From: a virus | IMG/VR virus record: IMGVR_UViG_3300046171_000225 | Coordinates: 1 to 64,000 of that record | DNA: 64,000 nt | Direction: 5' to 3' (one strand) | Made by a program: the position numbers and the translations under genes | Notes under the pieces: generated by a model | Seen by the model: the letters and a program-made list of their open reading frames with translations, nothing else | Database searches by the model: none | What the model was told of the DNA's origin: nothing | Part shown: positions 61,932 through 64,000 of the stretch, piece by piece | How positions within the stretch are numbered: the stretch's first letter is position 1 | How the letters are laid out: the number at the start of each line of letters is the position of its first letter

Positions 61932-63293
61932 ATGGAAAAAACAAACTTTAGTCATTTTGGTAAGAACTTCCAAGAGGTACTTTGTTACCTCATTCTTGAA
62001 GACAGGCCGTTCGCAGATCAGATATTTGAAGTATTTGACATTACCTTTCTAGAGCTATCATATCTTCGTCTCTTCGTGAGCAAGATCATGGACTACAGAG
62101 AGAAGTACAGCGTTCATCCAACCACCAAGATCATGATGACTATTCTCAAGTCTGACTTGGAGAAAGAAAATGACATGCTTCAGAAACAAGTCAGAGATTA
62201 CTTTGCAAGAATTCAGATCATGGACTCTGTGCGAGAGACAGACTTTGTAAAAGATAAGTCTCTTGATTTCTGCCGGAAGCAGAAGCTTAAGGGTGCGATG
62301 CTAAAGTCAGTAGACCTACTTCAATCATCTTCCTTTGATGAGATTTCTAAGATCATTAATGACGCTCTTATTTTGGGAAGTGATTCTAATTTTGGCTACG
62401 ATTACTTAAAAGACTTTGAGAAGAGGTTTGAGCTGAAGGCCCGCAGTCCTGTATCTACAGGATGGTCTGAGATGGACGCTATCTGTCAAAGTGGTCTTGG
62501 TGTTGGTGAGCTAGGTGTCGTGATTGCTCCGACCGGTGCTGGAAAGTCTATGCACCTTACTCACTTGGGCTCTCAAGCTTTGATTAACGGCGTTAACGTT
62601 GTTCACTATACGCTTGAGCTTAGTGACACCACGATTGCATCAAGATACGATTCTTGCATCACAGGGGTGCCACTGAACGACTTGAGATCGTTCAAAGAAC
62701 TGATTTATGAAAGAGTAGAGAAGGTAAAGGGCACACTTATTGTAAAAGAGTACCCAACCAAGTCCGCTTCAACCAGAACCATTAGAAACCATTTGGAAAA
62801 GCTTTCTAACCGTGGTATAGATCCCGGCCTTATCATCGTAGACTACGGGGACCTCTTGAGGCCTGTTGTAAACAGAAAAGAGAAAAGAACTGAGTTAGAG
62901 TCAATCTACGAAGAACTTCGCGGTATCGCTCAGGATTACAACTGCCCAGTTTGGACTGCATCTCAGACAAACCGTTCTGGTTTGAATGCAGAGGTCATTA
63001 CCATGGAATCAATTTCAGAAGCATTTAGTAAGTGTTTCGTCGCAGATTTTATTTACACGGTATCTAGAACTGCTGACGACAAGACTTCTAATTCTGGTAG
63101 AGTTTATGTCGCTAAAAATAGAAATGGGCCTGACGGTCTCGTCTATCCCATCTTTATGGATACTAGCAATGTAAAAATTAGAGTTCTTCCGCCAAGCGAT
63201 GAAGAGGCAGAAGAAGTTAGTGTTAAGAGTCAGGCAGATGTCCTGAAAGAGAAATACAAGAAATTTAGACAGCAGCAAAGGGAGAATGCATAA
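61932..63293 (+). CDS. 41: Replicative DnaB-type helicase (gp41-like)
   Basis: 453 residues, GAGAGGGGG upstream. N-terminal helical domain, then RecA core: Walker A APTGAGKS (199-206), HYTLELSD, Walker B LIIVDYGDLL (~294-303), WTASQTNR and VAKNRNGPDG (arginine finger region). Close in size to T4 gp41. It unwinds the fork and partners with the primase at 23049. Confidence 0.9.
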   Translation: MEKTNFSHFGKNFQEVLCYLILEDRPFADQIFEVFDITFLELSYLRLFVSKIMDYREKYSVHPTTKIMMTILKSDLEKENDMLQKQVRDYFARIQIMDSVRETDFVKDKSLDFCRKQKLKGAMLKSVDLLQSSSFDEISKIINDALILGSDSNFGYDYLKDFEKRFELKARSPVSTGWSEMDAICQSGLGVGELGVVIAPTGAGKSMHLTHLGSQALINGVNVVHYTLELSDTTIASRYDSCITGVPLNDLRSFKELIYERVEKVKGTLIVKEYPTKSASTRTIRNHLEKLSNRGIDPGLIIVDYGDLLRPVVNRKEKRTELESIYEELRGIAQDYNCPVWTASQTNRSGLNAEVITMESISEAFSKCFVADFIYTVSRTADDKTSNSGRVYVAKNRNGPDGLVYPIFMDTSNVKIRVLPPSDEEAEEVSVKSQADVLKEKYKKFRQQQRENA

Positions 63294-63294
63294 A

Positions 63295-64000
63295 ATGGAA
63301 ATTTCATCACAGATACTATCAGATATCACTGTTCACATGAAGTACGCAAAGTACCGAGAAGACCTTCTTCGTCGCGAGACGTTTAAAGAAATCGTAGACA
63401 GAAACAAGGCGATGCACATCAAGAAGTTCCCTGTTTGGGAAGACCAGATTGAGCACGCATACAGTTTTGTTTATGACAAGATGGTTCTACCCTCTATGCG
63501 TTCAATGCAGTTTGGTGGAAAGCCAATTGAAGTGGCTCCTAACCGAGTTTTCAACTGTGCTTACATGCCGATTGATGACCCTCGCGCCTTCTCTGAGGCT
63601 ATGTTTTTGCTGCTTGGCGGTACTGGAGTCGGGTTCTCGGTGCAGTCGCATCACGTCGATAAGCTTCCAGAGATTAGTCGTCCAAATCCTAAGCGAACTC
63701 GTCGTTACCTCATTGGGGATTCTATCGAAGGTTGGGCAGATGCTGTAAAGGTACTTATTCTTTCTTACTTTAACGGTACTTCAAAGCTGCGTTTCGATTT
63801 CTCGGACATCAGGCCCAAAGGTGCGCGACTTGTAACATCAGGTGGAAAGGCACCCGGCCCACAGCCTCTTAAGGAATGCTTAGTCAAGGTTGAGGGTATC
63901 CTCGACCGAAAAGAGAATGGCGAGAAGCTAACTCCTATTGAAGTCCATGATATTGTCTGTCACATTGCCGATGCAGTTCTAGCAGGCGGTATCCGCCGTG
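63295..64000 (+). CDS. Class II (B12-dependent) ribonucleotide reductase, truncated by window end
   Basis: ATG 63295 is two bases after the helicase stop. The 235 visible residues match the N-terminus of adenosylcobalamin-dependent ribonucleoside-triphosphate reductase: MRSMQFGG, a conserved NCAY with Cys88, LLLGGTGVGFS, and GARLVTSGGKAPGP, ending AGGIRR. The second and radical cysteines lie outside the window. It makes deoxynucleotides and would depend on host cobalamin. T4 uses class I NrdA/B, so this is a different type. Confidence 0.85.
   Translation, partial: MEISSQILSDITVHMKYAKYREDLLRRETFKEIVDRNKAMHIKKFPVWEDQIEHAYSFVYDKMVLPSMRSMQFGGKPIEVAPNRVFNCAYMPIDDPRAFSEAMFLLLGGTGVGFSVQSHHVDKLPEISRPNPKRTRRYLIGDSIEGWADAVKVLILSYFNGTSKLRFDFSDIRPKGARLVTSGGKAPGPQPLKECLVKVEGILDRKENGEKLTPIEVHDIVCHIADAVLAGGIRR

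Noticed and set aside
1-64000. Prophage, integrase, att sites, insertion sequences, introns or CRISPR arrays
   Set aside because: I saw no integrase, transposase, repressor, terminal inverted repeats, homing endonuclease motifs or repeat-spacer arrays.

Overview
The window is a 64 kb piece of a T4-superfamily myovirus genome. Every credible gene lies on the + strand, genes are packed with short gaps or ATGA-type overlaps, and no gap above 300 bases lacks coding sequence. Support for a marine-type, distant T4 relative comes from T4-style packaging, capsid, sheath, tube and baseplate genes, a UvsX/gp32/gp41-type replication set, a ribosomal protein bS21 homolog, a single-chain class II ribonucleotide reductase, a DUF6356-type membrane protein and a short family A DNA polymerase. 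The host cannot be fixed from the sequence. The genome looks lytic: there is no integrase, repressor, att site or insertion sequence.

Layout. (1) 1-19.2 kb: very large virion proteins, including a giant lectin-domain protein cut by the left window edge, probably baseplate-periphery, fibre or neck parts. The segment 6.8-8.9 kb carries a dense cluster of frame breaks. (2) 19.2-27.1 kb: a RuvC-type resolvase, two possible packaged proteins, a primase, and a fused Mre11/Rad50 (SbcD-SbcC) protein. (3) 27.1-28.5 kb: small membrane proteins that could be a lysis cassette. (4) 28.5-40.4 kb: large terminase, portal, prohead protease, small capsid proteins, bS21, scaffold, major capsid protein, then a strong terminator. 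(5) 40.5-56 kb: decoration-like protein, neck proteins, tail sheath, tail tube, gp26-like/gp51-like chaperone pair, tape-measure-like protein, baseplate hub and a gp53/LysM wedge protein. (6) 56-64 kb: family A polymerase, a tubulin/FtsZ-like protein, gp32-type SSB, UvsX recombinase, tRNA-Ser(UGA), 5'-3' exonuclease, DnaB-type helicase and a class II RNR cut by the right edge.

How the genes fit together. Polymerase, helicase, primase, SSB, flap exonuclease, UvsX, Mre11/Rad50 and RuvC form a near-complete recombination-dependent replication set, with RNR supplying dNTPs. Terminase, portal, protease, scaffold and capsid protein build and fill the head. Neck, sheath, tube and baseplate genes build a contractile tail.

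The most interesting observations are: a tubulin/FtsZ-superfamily protein among the replication genes; a recurrent ACTA(T/A)TTA element upstream of late genes and apparently absent from replication genes; a bS21 gene inside the capsid operon; a candidate programmed frameshift joining gp26-like and gp51-like chaperone frames at a T7 run; the one-chain Mre11/Rad50; and a small structured region with a 24-codon ORF between portal and protease genes. Several frame breaks look like sequencing or assembly indels and need read-level checking.
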